From Flammeovirgaceae bacterium (GTDB lineage Bacteria; Bacteroidota; Bacteroidia; Cytophagales; Cyclobacteriaceae), in assembly GCA_021298015.1 (NCBI GenBank), contig JAJTGY010000008.1:60025-124024 (forward strand): a stretch of 64,000 nucleotides of DNA, given 5' to 3'. Shown here in pieces: positions 52,947 through 62,526 of this stretch; within the stretch, counting starts at the first letter, position 1, and each line of letters begins with the position of its first letter. Under the pieces are notes generated by a model. The model saw only the letters and a program-made list of their open reading frames with translations, made no database searches and was not told the origin of the DNA. A program made the position numbers and the translations under genes.

Positions 52947-52976
52947 CAAAGCTAATTGAATTTCGCCATTTGCCAA
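52947..52976 (-). promoter_or_regulatory. Promoter of guaB
   Basis: On the minus strand TTG (52976-52974), a 19-nt spacer and a perfect TAGCTTTG (52954-52947). Transcription should begin near 52940, which favours ATG 52911 as the guaB start. Confidence 0.78.
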
Positions 52977-53025
52977 TGTTAGCTTCGGGTTAATTGGCTA
53001 CCTTTACTACAACATTTTTTCAACT

Positions 53026-53715
53026 ATGACCAAGCGTTTTTTTACTCTGGGCATCTGCCTCACGTTAGCCGCAGGAGTGTTCGCGCAGACACAAACCGGT
53101 AAAGCCTCCTATTACGCAGATAAGTTCGAAGGACGCCAAACGGCCAGTGGCGAAAAGTATCGTCACAGTAAAATGACGGCCGCCCATAAGTTTCTTCCCT
53201 TCGGCACCAATATCAAAGTAACCAACCTGACCAACAACAAGGTGGTGGAAGTTGTGGTGAACGACCGCGGCCCGTATGTCGATGACCGCATTGTCGATCT
53301 TTCCAAGTCTGCGGCAGAGCAACTCGATTTCCTCAACCAGGGGCTCACTGAGGTAAGAGTAGAGGTTATCGATGCAGGCGATGGCCGAACGGGTAGCGTG
53401 GTTAACCCAATCGACCATGTGGCGGTGGATGAAAAGGAATTCTATGACTTTGAAATTGAACGCCTCCAACCAAGCGGATTTGGTGTGCAGATTGGTACCT
53501 ATCAGGAATTGGTGAACCTGATGCGCCTGGCCGATAATCTCAAGAAGTCGTATCAGAAAAAGGTAGTCGTTCAGGTGAAGGTGATTAACGGAGTAAAATA
53601 TTACAGCCTCATCATTGGGGCGGCAGCCAGCCGGGCAAAAGCCGAGCCCTTGCTGCGCGATGTTCGCAAGAAATTCCCAGACGCTTTTTTGGTTGAATAC
53701 AACAAGATGAAGTAA
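53026..53715 (+). CDS. rlpA: RlpA-like double-psi beta-barrel protein with SPOR domain
   Basis: A 229-residue exported protein. After a signal peptide (AAGVFAQTQ) comes the RlpA core: GKASYYADKFEGRQTASGEKY, AAHKFLPFGTNIKVTNL and VVVNDRGPYVDDRIVDLSKSAAEQL. The C-terminal 80 residues are a SPOR domain. Family members are septal or cell-wall proteins, some with lytic transglycosylase activity; enzymatic activity is not shown here. A TACCTTTA -7-like element lies at 52999-53006. Confidence 0.88.
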   Translation: MTKRFFTLGICLTLAAGVFAQTQTGKASYYADKFEGRQTASGEKYRHSKMTAAHKFLPFGTNIKVTNLTNNKVVEVVVNDRGPYVDDRIVDLSKSAAEQLDFLNQGLTEVRVEVIDAGDGRTGSVVNPIDHVAVDEKEFYDFEIERLQPSGFGVQIGTYQELVNLMRLADNLKKSYQKKVVVQVKVINGVKYYSLIIGAAASRAKAEPLLRDVRKKFPDAFLVEYNKMK

Positions 53716-53767
53716 TGTGTTTGAACTTTGCGCAGGGTAATCGTGTCGTGTAGGTAACGGTTTAGTT

Positions 53768-54574
53768 TTGCCAGTTCTGGATATCTTTTTCATTTTGGGT
53801 TGCCTCGCCTCGGTGCTGGTAGGGGTCGTGTTGGGCATGCTGGGTGGGGGCGGCTCCATATTATCGATTCCCATTCTGGTTTATTTGTTTGGCATCGAGC
53901 CGGTATTGGCTTCTGCGTATTCCCTTTTTGTTGTGGGCGTCACCAGCCTGGTGGGTGCCGTGCCCAAGTACCGCCAGCAGTTGGTTAATCTACGAACGGG
54001 TGTAGTGTTTGGCCTGCCTTCTATTCTGGCCATTTTCCTAACGCGGTCAGTAGTGGTCCCAGCCATTCCGGATATCATTTTCTCCGTTGACGGATGGCAC
54101 CTTACCAAGCGCATGCTGGTGTTGGGTGTTTTCGCCATCCTCATGCTGCTGGCATCTGTTCCGTTAATCCGCGGCCGTCAGGATCTCGAGTCGAATAGTC
54201 AGCGCTTCCGGTATTTCCTGCTCATGGTCGAAGGTATTCTGATCGGGTTCTTAACCGGGCTCGTAGGAGCCGGTGGAGGGTTCCTGATCATTCCGGCATT
54301 GGTTTTTTTGACGGGTTTGAAATTTAAGACTGCCGTAGGCACGTCCCTTCTGATTATTGCCGTAAACTCGCTGTTGGGTTTTTTGGGTGATTTGGTCAAC
54401 GGAACCCACCACATACAATGGGCCTTTCTGTTATTGGTGGCTGCGCTGGCCGTGGGAGGCATTTTTCTCGGTAATGCCTGGGCAAAGCAGGTGTCCCCCA
54501 TTATGCTCAAAAAGGCATTTGGATGGCTTACGCTGATGATGGGCGTTTATATATTGTCTAAAGAAATCTTTTGA
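53768..54574 (+). CDS. TSUP (TauE/SafE) family permease
   Basis: A protein of about 268 residues with 7-8 transmembrane helices and two repeats carrying the GxLGGGG motifs (VLGMLGGGGSILSIPIL and LTGLVGAGGGFLIIPAL). The family exports sulfite, sulfoacetate or other organosulfur anions. The annotated start is uncertain: TTG 53768 lies within a perfect -7 element TAGTTTTG (53763-53770), so a downstream start such as TTG 53795 or leaderless initiation must be considered. Confidence 0.83.
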   Translation: MPVLDIFFILGCLASVLVGVVLGMLGGGGSILSIPILVYLFGIEPVLASAYSLFVVGVTSLVGAVPKYRQQLVNLRTGVVFGLPSILAIFLTRSVVVPAIPDIIFSVDGWHLTKRMLVLGVFAILMLLASVPLIRGRQDLESNSQRFRYFLLMVEGILIGFLTGLVGAGGGFLIIPALVFLTGLKFKTAVGTSLLIIAVNSLLGFLGDLVNGTHHIQWAFLLLVAALAVGGIFLGNAWAKQVSPIMLKKAFGWLTLMMGVYILSKEIF

Positions 54575-54615
54575 ATTTCGTAAAATGAGCGGTTTTTTGA
54601 GGTGGAGGCGGCAAT

Positions 54616-54671
54616 AATTGCTTCACTATTGAAACAAATTGCTTAACTATCAGTTATAATAGTATTGCTAT
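54616..54671 (+). repeat. Direct repeats and small palindrome before the TetR gene
   Basis: AATTGCTTCACTAT (54616-54629) and AATTGCTTAACTAT (54637-54650) differ at one base and are spaced 21 bp, two helical turns. A small palindrome ATAG-N5-CTAT (54659-54671) follows, 18 nt before the start codon. This is a likely operator region for the TetR repressor or another regulator. Confidence 0.55.
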
Positions 54672-54688
54672 CGTAATGATAAGTAACT

Positions 54689-55381
54689 ATGGCGGCACTG
54701 GCATTCAAACTCAACGAGCACCTTTACCTGCGTGATCCGCAGTCGACTCCGCTGGGTCAGCGCATCATCAGCAAGGGCGTTGAAATGATCGACCGGCTTG
54801 GGTTCGAGCAGTTTACATTCAAAAAACTGGCCGAGGAGGTAGATTCCACGGAAGCATCTATTTACCGGTATTTTGAGAACAAGCAACGTCTGTTGCAATA
54901 CCTGGTGGCCTGGTATTGGAGCTGGATCGATTATAGGCTCGATCTGTTCACGATGGGCCACACCAATCCGGTGGAGAAGCTTCGGGCCTGCCTCCGGGTA
55001 TTGGCTGAAGAAAAGCGTTTTGATCCGTCATTTGAATTCGTGAACGAAGAGGCGTTGCATCGCATTGTGGTGGGTGAGCTAGATAAAACCTATCTGACCA
55101 AATCGGTGGACGAGGATAATAAAGAGGGCGTGTTTGGTGGTTTCAAGCTGGTGTGCCGAAGGCTCTCGGATCTTTTACGCGAGATTAATCCTCAGATTGA
55201 GTATCCGCGCGCGTTGGTGTCCACGTTGCTGTTAGCGTCAAAACAACAGCTCTTCTTTGCGCAGCACCTGCCCACGCTTACCGAGATTCAGGACGATGGA
55301 AATCCCCACGATGGGCTCTACCGTTTCTTTGAGCAAACGGTGTTTCGAATTGTACAACCCGTTAAGTCTTCATCATGCTGA
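54689..55381 (+). CDS. TetR/AcrR-family transcriptional regulator
   Basis: A 230-residue regulator. The N-terminal helix-turn-helix reads ISKGVEMIDRLGFEQFTFKKLAEEVDSTEASIYRYFENKQRLLQYLV. The C-terminal ligand domain is not specific to a known subgroup. Its stop overlaps the ABC exporter start by 7 nt, so it heads and probably controls the export operon through the repeats upstream. Confidence 0.9.
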   Translation: MAALAFKLNEHLYLRDPQSTPLGQRIISKGVEMIDRLGFEQFTFKKLAEEVDSTEASIYRYFENKQRLLQYLVAWYWSWIDYRLDLFTMGHTNPVEKLRACLRVLAEEKRFDPSFEFVNEEALHRIVVGELDKTYLTKSVDEDNKEGVFGGFKLVCRRLSDLLREINPQIEYPRALVSTLLLASKQQLFFAQHLPTLTEIQDDGNPHDGLYRFFEQTVFRIVQPVKSSSC

Positions 55382-57555
55382 ATACTGACCAAATACTTCG
55401 AATTCTAAATGAATCCGCGCTGTTGCTGCAGCATGATGTGAACATGGCCGACCTGCGTGGGCGCGAACTTTCCAATCGAAACTACGAAGCGGATGAAAGC
55501 GATGAGTGGACGCGCGACCTGATTGAGACTGGCAACAACGTGCGGATTCTGTTTCTGGAGTACCAACTCGAAAAACCGGAGTTGATTCGGTTTATGAAAG
55601 AACTGGATTTTCCGCTTTTATTTCTGCGAAAAGAGGGCAGTCAGCTGGTGCCCCAACTTTTGGTTACCACAAAATCGGGGCATGAATTGATCACCTTTTT
55701 CGCCCGCGATAATGAAGTGCAGAAGACAACACCGGTGGAAGCACTCAAGTGGGTGTCCGAAAGCGAAGAAGTTCGCTTCTTCGCAGTAGCGGCCTACGAC
55801 CATATGGTGAGCGAGCCCTCCCTTGACGAGACCGGTGAACATCTTCACCTCACACCCCTGAGCCGGCTTTACCGCTTGCTGAACGCAGAGCGGAAGGAAA
55901 TTCTATACATCCTGTTCTATGCAGTAATTGTCGGATTGCTCAGCCTCGTGCTACCGCTCGGTATCTCCACTACCGTAGAACTGGTGTCGGGTGGTGTGTT
56001 TTTCAGTTCGATCTATTTATTAATCGGTCTGATCATTTTTGGTGTTGCGGTGGGCGGGGTGTTGCAAATTCTTCAGTTGACCATTGTTGAAAATCTACAA
56101 AGAAGAATATTTACCAAAGCTGCGTATGAGTTTGCCTACCGGATGCCGCGTGTGCGCAGTGAAGCTCTGCATGGCCAGTACGCGCCTGAGATTGTCAACC
56201 GCTTTTTTGATGTGATCATCATTCAAAAAGGGTTACCTAAGTTGCTTATTGACCTATCAGCGGCAACGCTGCAGATTTTCTTTGGGTTGGTGCTGATCTC
56301 GTTATATCACCCGTTCTTTGTTTTCTTCGGTATTACGCTGGTGGGTATATTAATACTCATCTTCATGTTCACCGGACCTAAAGGACTTAAGTCATCCATT
56401 CAAGAATCGAAGTACAAATACAAGGTAGTGTATTGGCTGCAGGAGTTGGGGCGTGCCATCAATTCCTTTAAAGTGGTAGGCAATACGAATTTGCCCATTC
56501 GGAAAACCGATGCCAACGTAAACAACTACCTCAAATACCGTAAGACGCATTTTGGTGTGCTGATCACCCAATATGCCTACATCCTGTTTTTCAAAACCGG
56601 TATTACCGCTGCGTTGCTGATCATGGGAACTATTCTGGTGGTCGACCGACAGATTACGTTGGGTCAGTTTGTGGCGGCCGAAGTGATTATCATTCTCATC
56701 CTCGCCTCTGTGGAGAGAATCATTACCTACATGGATGTCGTGTACGACATGCTGACGGCAGTAGACAAAATTGGCCACGTCACAGACCTCGCGTTGGAGC
56801 GAAGCGGTGGAGTTGATTTCCCGAAAAGCGTGTTGACCAAGCCGCTTGCGGTGGAGATCAAGAATCTCAAGTATAAATACCCCGAGACCAACGATTACAT
56901 CCTGAATGGGGTTTCGTTATCCGTTAAATCAGGCGAGCACCTTTGTGTGTCCGGGCCCGGGGGGTCGGGTAAGAGCACCCTGAGCCAGGTGGTGGCAGGT
57001 TTGCAAAATCATTTTGAGGGTATCGTAACGGTGGGTGGCTTCTCCGTTCGGGATTTGGATTTAACCAACCTGCGCGACAAGATCTCGAAAAATATTTCAG
57101 CGGAAGATCTTTTTGATGGCACCGTGTTGGAGAATGTTACTGTGGGAAAAATTAACACCACGGTAAAGGATGCCATAGAAGCACTCGAGCGGGTGGAGCT
57201 TACCGATTGGGTGAACCAATTGCCTGATGGCCTGAACACGCACGTGATCAGTGGCGGTAAAGGACTTCCGTCATCGGTCATTCAACGGCTTATCCTGGCC
57301 CGGTGCGTTGCGGAGAAGCCGCGACTGATTGTGCTACAGGATTTCTTTTTCGGATTGCGGAGAGCCGACAAACAAAAACTGATCCAGATGCTGGTGCATA
57401 AGGAAAATCCCTGGACGCTTCTCTCCGTGTCAAATGACCCGTTGATTATGGAAGCGTGCGACCGGGTGGTGGTGCTTGATCATGGCAAAGTGCGGGCCAT
57501 TGGTTCATTTCGTGAGCTTTTGGACAAACAATTGTTGAACGATTGCCTCGAGTAA
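55375..57555 (+). CDS. ABC exporter-like protein with degenerate nucleotide-binding domain
   Basis: A 726-residue fusion. Residues 1-170 form an N-terminal soluble domain without a C39 peptidase Cys/His pair; a type I exporter membrane domain (about 175-460) follows, then a nucleotide-binding domain. Walker A is intact (GPGGSGKS, 527-534, Lys533). Other motifs diverge: signature ISGGK (625-629), Walker B VLQD with Gln655 for Asp and Asp656 for Glu, and the H-loop His replaced by Asn687; no clear Q-loop Gln is seen. It may bind ATP with little hydrolysis or pair with another half. Neighbours HlyD and TolC suggest tripartite export. Confidence 0.82.
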   Translation: MLNTDQILRILNESALLLQHDVNMADLRGRELSNRNYEADESDEWTRDLIETGNNVRILFLEYQLEKPELIRFMKELDFPLLFLRKEGSQLVPQLLVTTKSGHELITFFARDNEVQKTTPVEALKWVSESEEVRFFAVAAYDHMVSEPSLDETGEHLHLTPLSRLYRLLNAERKEILYILFYAVIVGLLSLVLPLGISTTVELVSGGVFFSSIYLLIGLIIFGVAVGGVLQILQLTIVENLQRRIFTKAAYEFAYRMPRVRSEALHGQYAPEIVNRFFDVIIIQKGLPKLLIDLSAATLQIFFGLVLISLYHPFFVFFGITLVGILILIFMFTGPKGLKSSIQESKYKYKVVYWLQELGRAINSFKVVGNTNLPIRKTDANVNNYLKYRKTHFGVLITQYAYILFFKTGITAALLIMGTILVVDRQITLGQFVAAEVIIILILASVERIITYMDVVYDMLTAVDKIGHVTDLALERSGGVDFPKSVLTKPLAVEIKNLKYKYPETNDYILNGVSLSVKSGEHLCVSGPGGSGKSTLSQVVAGLQNHFEGIVTVGGFSVRDLDLTNLRDKISKNISAEDLFDGTVLENVTVGKINTTVKDAIEALERVELTDWVNQLPDGLNTHVISGGKGLPSSVIQRLILARCVAEKPRLIVLQDFFFGLRRADKQKLIQMLVHKENPWTLLSVSNDPLIMEACDRVVVLDHGKVRAIGSFRELLDKQLLNDCLE

Positions 57556-57558
57556 GTT

Positions 57559-58866
57559 ATGCTGAACATATCCAAACATTCTGTCAACGACCGTATTCCC
57601 ATGGATCGCCTCTATTCCCTCAAAACGCTGAAGGCACCCAAAACGGGTAAAACGGTTGCCAAATGGCTCACCGGCATTGGCATAGTTTTTTTTGCCGTTT
57701 TGTTTCTGCCCTGGCAGCAGAACATCCGAGGCCGCGGATTGGTCACGGCTCTTGATCCCACCAACCGTCCTCAAACAGTAGAAACGGCTATTGCCGGCCG
57801 AATTGTGAAATGGCACATCCGCGAGGGACAATACGTGCATCGGGGCGATACCTTGTTGACACTGGCTGAGATCAAAGAAAAATTCTTTGACCCCGATTTG
57901 CTTAAGCGACTCAGCGAACAGATTGACGCGAAAGGCGGGAGTCTGGTATCAAAGAATGATAAGGCGAAGGCCCTGCAGCGCCAGATCAAAGCCTTGCGCG
58001 AGGGAATGCAAAATAAAATCGATCAATCGAAGGCCAAGCTGGAGGCCGAACGGGTGCGTTTTCTTAATGCCGAAAATCAGTTTGAACGAAACAAGAAGCT
58101 TTTTGAAGCGGGTAACATTCCCCTGACCAAGTATCAGGATATTGAATACAAGTACGAGGGCAGCAAAGCTGATTTTGAGAATGCGAAGATTGAGTTAGAT
58201 CGTGTCGAGGCCGAATACCTCGACAAAATCAGCAAAGCGGAGTCTGACTTGAGCAACACCCTCGGTGAGGTGTTTGAAACAGAAGGCGAGATAGCCAAAC
58301 TTCGCAATGAGTATGCGAACATGCAGATTCGCAATCAACAGTATCAGATAACGGCCCCGCAAAGTGGCGTAGTGGTCAAAGCCCTGAAGGCCGGCTTGGG
58401 TGAAACCATCAAAGAGGGTGAGGCCGTGAGCACCATCATGCCCGATGCCAACGATCTTGCCGTTGAGATGTACATCAAAGCCATGGATGTGCCTTTGGTG
58501 GCCAAAGGGCGCAAAGTGCGAATCATGTTTGACGGTTGGCCGGCTATTCAGTTTTCTGGCTGGCCCAGCGTTTCGGTTGGTACATTTGGCGGCCAGGTGG
58601 AAGTGATTGATTTTGTGAATTCGAAGCCGGGTGAATTCCGCATTCTGGTGATTCCGGATCAAACGGATGAAGCCTGGCCCAAGCAACTTCGAATGGGCTC
58701 TGGCACGAAGGGCTGGGTTATGCTTAATGATGTGCCGGTCTGGTTCGAAATCTGGCGACAACTGAATGGATTCCCGGCTACTTTGTACGGGGAGCCCGAA
58801 GATCCCTTGCACGAACTGAAAAAGGCGAATGGAGAACGTGACATCAAGGAAGCAGAAGAAAAGTAA
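57559..58866 (+). CDS. HlyD-family membrane fusion protein
   Basis: A 435-residue periplasmic adaptor. One transmembrane helix near residue 40 (GIGIVFFAVLFLPW), half a lipoyl domain (AIAGRIVKWHIREGQYVHRGDTLL), a long coiled coil (about 110-270) and the second lipoyl half (ITAPQSGVVVKALKAGLGETIKEGEAV) are visible. It connects the inner-membrane ABC protein with the TolC-like channel. It begins 3 nt after the ABC gene. Confidence 0.9.
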   Translation: MLNISKHSVNDRIPMDRLYSLKTLKAPKTGKTVAKWLTGIGIVFFAVLFLPWQQNIRGRGLVTALDPTNRPQTVETAIAGRIVKWHIREGQYVHRGDTLLTLAEIKEKFFDPDLLKRLSEQIDAKGGSLVSKNDKAKALQRQIKALREGMQNKIDQSKAKLEAERVRFLNAENQFERNKKLFEAGNIPLTKYQDIEYKYEGSKADFENAKIELDRVEAEYLDKISKAESDLSNTLGEVFETEGEIAKLRNEYANMQIRNQQYQITAPQSGVVVKALKAGLGETIKEGEAVSTIMPDANDLAVEMYIKAMDVPLVAKGRKVRIMFDGWPAIQFSGWPSVSVGTFGGQVEVIDFVNSKPGEFRILVIPDQTDEAWPKQLRMGSGTKGWVMLNDVPVWFEIWRQLNGFPATLYGEPEDPLHELKKANGERDIKEAEEK

Positions 58867-58869
58867 CCG

Positions 58870-60315
58870 ATGAGATTTGTCAGTACCTGTATCGCTTGCC
58901 TGCTCACCTGCGCGGGGATATTGGCCAAGGCACAGGCCAGTATGGAGCCTGTGTTCCAATTGCCCGACTCCGTGACCGCCTTTACGCTCGATCAGTTCTA
59001 TGCAGTAATTTTACAGTATCATCCGGTGGTGAAGCAGGCCAATTTGTTGCCCGAAAATGCGCGACAGGAAATTCGCATGGCCAAAGGCGCCTTTGATCCT
59101 AAGCTTGAAGTGCGACTCGACCAAAAGGAGTTTCAGGACAAGAGCTATTACAACTACACCGATGCGTACCTGACGTTCCCCAACCGCAGTTTTGTTGAAC
59201 CCAAGATCGGTTTTGAGGATAACGCGGGCCAGCTATTGAATCCCGAGAGCACCATTCCAGGCAACCGACAGTATTTTGCCGGGGTAAATGTGCCGATCGG
59301 TCGGGGGCTTTTTACGGATGAACGCAGAACGGCCATCCGGCAAGCCGAACTTTTTCAGAACATTGCGCAGGCCGATCAAATCAAACTGGTCAACAAGATT
59401 CTGTTGTATGCGGCCAAAGATTACTGGAACTGGTACAACAGCTATTACACCTTCCGACTGCTTAGCCGGGGAGCTGATATCGCCAGGGAAATTTTCAGGC
59501 GCGTAAAAATCAACGTTACCCAGGGCGAGGAAGCCGCCATTGACTCGGTGCAGGCCAAAATTACACTGCAAACCCGCCTGGTCGAGCGGCAGGAAGCGTG
59601 GCTCGCTTTTCAGAATGCAGGCATTCATCTGTCCAACTATTTGTGGGACGAGCAACAAGCGCCCCTGGTGCTTACTGCCCGCGTGGCCCCGGTGTTGCAG
59701 GTAAACGAGCAGGGCCTGCTGAGCCGCCAGTTGCTGAGTGCCTTGGCCGACAGCGCCCGCGTTAACCACCCCGAATTGATAAAGCTGCGCAACAAGATTG
59801 ACCAATTGGAATTGGAACGCTCACTGGCCCGCGAATTTTTGAAACCGCGCCTCGATCTGAGTTACTATTTGCTCAGCCAGCCATCAGCCGAAAAGGTCAT
59901 CGACCCACTGAATGATTACAAGTTTGGGTTAGAGTTTTCCATGCCCATACTGCTGCGCAAGGAGCGATCGAAAGTGGCGATGACGAACATTAAAATTCAG
60001 TCGACCGAGTTTGAGCAAAGTCAGGCCGAGCGGGAAATTCTCAACGACATCACGGCTGTCTTTAACGACATCACGAACACCTCCATCATCATTGGCCAAC
60101 AGACGGACATGGTGAATCTCTATGATCGCTTGCTGGAAGCCGAGTTTCTCAATTTGGAAAACGGGGAGAGCGACCTGTTCAAACTAAACATTCAGCAGGA
60201 AAAGCTGATTCAATCGCAAACCAAACTGCTCAAACTGAAATCGGAATACGAAAAACTGAAAGCGGAGTTGTATTGGGCCGCGGGTATTCGCAACCTGAAC
60301 TTTACCAACGACTAA
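58870..60315 (+). CDS. TolC-family outer-membrane channel protein
   Basis: A 481-residue protein with a signal peptide (CAGILAKAQA) and two OEP repeats of long helices with strand segments (FYAVILQYHPVVKQANLL; LEAEFLNLENGESDLFKLN). It completes the ABC-HlyD-TolC exporter. It starts 3 nt after the HlyD gene and overlaps the convergent amine oxidase gene by 4 nt. Confidence 0.88.
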   Translation: MRFVSTCIACLLTCAGILAKAQASMEPVFQLPDSVTAFTLDQFYAVILQYHPVVKQANLLPENARQEIRMAKGAFDPKLEVRLDQKEFQDKSYYNYTDAYLTFPNRSFVEPKIGFEDNAGQLLNPESTIPGNRQYFAGVNVPIGRGLFTDERRTAIRQAELFQNIAQADQIKLVNKILLYAAKDYWNWYNSYYTFRLLSRGADIAREIFRRVKINVTQGEEAAIDSVQAKITLQTRLVERQEAWLAFQNAGIHLSNYLWDEQQAPLVLTARVAPVLQVNEQGLLSRQLLSALADSARVNHPELIKLRNKIDQLELERSLAREFLKPRLDLSYYLLSQPSAEKVIDPLNDYKFGLEFSMPILLRKERSKVAMTNIKIQSTEFEQSQAEREILNDITAVFNDITNTSIIIGQQTDMVNLYDRLLEAEFLNLENGESDLFKLNIQQEKLIQSQTKLLKLKSEYEKLKAELYWAAGIRNLNFTND

Positions 60316-61808
60316 ACGCCTGCCAAAATCGCCTGAATCAGTTCATTGGCAGCGCGTTCGCCCGAGGCTAGCGCTCCATTAATATTGCCGGCATCACCGC
60401 TGATGTCAGTATGCTCCCCGGCAAAAAATACGCGGTTGTTCAGCGGTGCGCTGATGTTGACGCGATCATCAGCCGTGGCACTCACCAGCGGATAGGAAAT
60501 TCCGCCCTTAAAGAAAGGATCGGCTCCCCAGTCTTTGGCGATAAAGATGGGTTCCTTCTCTACCCCATTGTTGTCAATTACCTTCCGGATGCGCAGTGTG
60601 CCTTGGCCCACACCATTATTATCTTTGAACAAGGTGTCCAGTTCAGCCAAAACCGGATTGAGCATGTTTCGGCCTAAAGCCGAGAGGGTTTGCGCCCGCG
60701 AACCATAGACCGTAAGTGTTAATGTGCGGGAGAACTGGCTGCGGCCCAGCCCGGTGTTGAAGTAATGCGGGCAGGTGTTGCCACCCCACAAATAGGAGGT
60801 GCCCGATCCCCAAAAGTTCAATTTGAAATCAATCATCATGCGCACACACGCATCTACGCCAAAGCGCGACATGGCAGTTGTCATGGCGCCCGGCAGCCCG
60901 GGTGCAAACTGAATGTCACCGGCTTTCAAAATGGCCAGCGGAACGGCCACAATCACTTTATTGGCTTCCACTTGATTTCCATCCTGAATGGTCAGTACTA
61001 CTTTTTCACCGGCATAGGCAATACTTTTTACCTGGCGATTGAGTTGAACCAGCGGTTTCACCTCGCTGAAGCGCGAGAGTAAAATGTCCTGCATCGGATT
61101 GGTGGCCACCAGCCGCGTGCTGCTGTTATGTGTGCGTCTGCCGAGGTCTGGCCCAACAATAGCCGCATTAACACGATCGGCAGATGAGCCAAAGAAATTT
61201 CCAGCCTGGGCATTTAACAAAAGCTGAGCCCGGCTGCTCACACCAGCCGCAGTCTGCATAGACGCTGCGCCACCGGAGTATCCCGGGAGGCCTTGCATGA
61301 AATTTTGAACGGCCACAAAATCGGCATCGTTACCCCATTCGGCAGCCGTTTTCTGCTCGGTGCCTAGAATATATCGGGCTGGTGCAGCATCAATGTCAAC
61401 CAGGGGTAGTCCAAAGCTGCTAGCGAATGTGGCAAACGATGAGTTTGATCCATAAATCACTTCCGCACCCATCTCCACCGGGAAGTCGGCCCCCACGGAG
61501 CTCAATTGAAAGGTATCGCTCGGGCGCACGAGCCGGTTAAGATTTTGCTGTTCATTTTGGTTGCGCAGAGACTGAATGCGGCCACCCATCTGATTACTGG
61601 CTTCCAGCACCGTGACCTGAATACCTTTTGATCGCAAGATGTCGGCCGCGAACATACCGGCTGCCCCGGCACCAATAATCACCACGTTGCCATCGTACGG
61701 AATTTCCGGCCCCGGATCATCTTTCGTACAAGCCGAGAGAAAAGATGGTAAAGCAGCACCGGCCGCAAGGCCGAGCCCGAGTTGTTTGAGAAGTTCCCTG
61801 CGATTCAC
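60312..61808 (-). CDS. Tat-exported flavin amine oxidase family lipoprotein
   Basis: A 498-residue FAD protein. The N-terminus combines a twin-arginine-like motif (NRRELLKQLG) with a lipobox (LSAC, Cys27), so it is probably exported folded and lipid-anchored. The FAD motif is VVIIGAGAAGMFAADILRS followed by LEASNQMGGRIQS, and the C-terminal FFAGEHTD...NGALASGERAA is typical of monoamine oxidases. The substrate is unknown. Confidence 0.86.
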   Translation of the reverse strand: MNRRELLKQLGLGLAAGAALPSFLSACTKDDPGPEIPYDGNVVIIGAGAAGMFAADILRSKGIQVTVLEASNQMGGRIQSLRNQNEQQNLNRLVRPSDTFQLSSVGADFPVEMGAEVIYGSNSSFATFASSFGLPLVDIDAAPARYILGTEQKTAAEWGNDADFVAVQNFMQGLPGYSGGAASMQTAAGVSSRAQLLLNAQAGNFFGSSADRVNAAIVGPDLGRRTHNSSTRLVATNPMQDILLSRFSEVKPLVQLNRQVKSIAYAGEKVVLTIQDGNQVEANKVIVAVPLAILKAGDIQFAPGLPGAMTTAMSRFGVDACVRMMIDFKLNFWGSGTSYLWGGNTCPHYFNTGLGRSQFSRTLTLTVYGSRAQTLSALGRNMLNPVLAELDTLFKDNNGVGQGTLRIRKVIDNNGVEKEPIFIAKDWGADPFFKGGISYPLVSATADDRVNISAPLNNRVFFAGEHTDISGDAGNINGALASGERAANELIQAILAGV

Positions 61809-61939
61809 TGAAAAGCGTTGAGATTAATTCGAAAGATACGCAACCTGCCGCTTTGCCAAAAGCACACCCTGAATACGCCCCGGGCACAAATGATAACCCC
61901 GCATTTTTTAAAGTCCGCGCTTTGCACGAAAATCGCACC

Positions 61940-62497
61940 ATGCAAGCTCCAACCCGACATCAACCCGCGGTCAAAAAGGTCTGCATCATCGGCCCCGAAT
62001 GTACCGGTAAAACAGATCTCAGCCAGCAATTAGCAGCCCACTACAAAACCGGCTGGGTGCCGGAGTACGCCCGGGGCTTCCTCAACAAACTCAACAGGCC
62101 CTATGTGCTGGGCGACCTGCTGCAGATTGCGCACGGGCAAATACGATTGGAACAAGAGTGGGCATACGAAACCAACCAGGTTTTGATTTGTGATACCAAC
62201 CTGATCACTCTGAAGATTTGGTCGGAATTCAAGTTTGGCCAGTGCCCGGAGGAAATTCGGAGGCACCATGCGGCCTCTACCTACGATCTTTACCTGCTCA
62301 CGTACATCGATGTGCCCTGGGAGGATGACCCGCAACGCGAGCACCCCGACAAGCGGGAGCATTTCTGGCAACTCTATAAAAAGGAAGTGGAGGACAGCGG
62401 TGTGCCGTTCGTTCAGATTGGCGGCAACCGGGATCAGCGCAAAGCCGCGGCTATTGCAGCCATTGACAAGTTGCTGGCAACGGTAAACCCCGCCTGA
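61940..62497 (+). CDS. NadR-like nicotinamide riboside kinase / AAA_28 ATPase
   Basis: A 185-residue P-loop kinase starting at ATG 61940 (MQAPTRHQPAVKK). Walker A reads IIGPECTGKTDLSQQLA; VPEYARGFL, the DTNLITLKIWSEF motif and the DVPWEDDPQREHPDKRE segment match the kinase domain of NadR, which phosphorylates nicotinamide riboside. No adenylyltransferase domain is attached, so the NAD salvage role is inferred. Confidence 0.82.
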   Translation: MQAPTRHQPAVKKVCIIGPECTGKTDLSQQLAAHYKTGWVPEYARGFLNKLNRPYVLGDLLQIAHGQIRLEQEWAYETNQVLICDTNLITLKIWSEFKFGQCPEEIRRHHAASTYDLYLLTYIDVPWEDDPQREHPDKREHFWQLYKKEVEDSGVPFVQIGGNRDQRKAAAIAAIDKLLATVNPA

Positions 62498-62526
62498 TTT
62501 CGAAGCGCTCCGCAGCCATCCTCATT

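Noticed and set aside
58195..58959. 254-codon minus-strand ORF across the HlyD/TolC junction
   Set aside because: It is antisense to two clear genes and its composition is that of a shadow frame.
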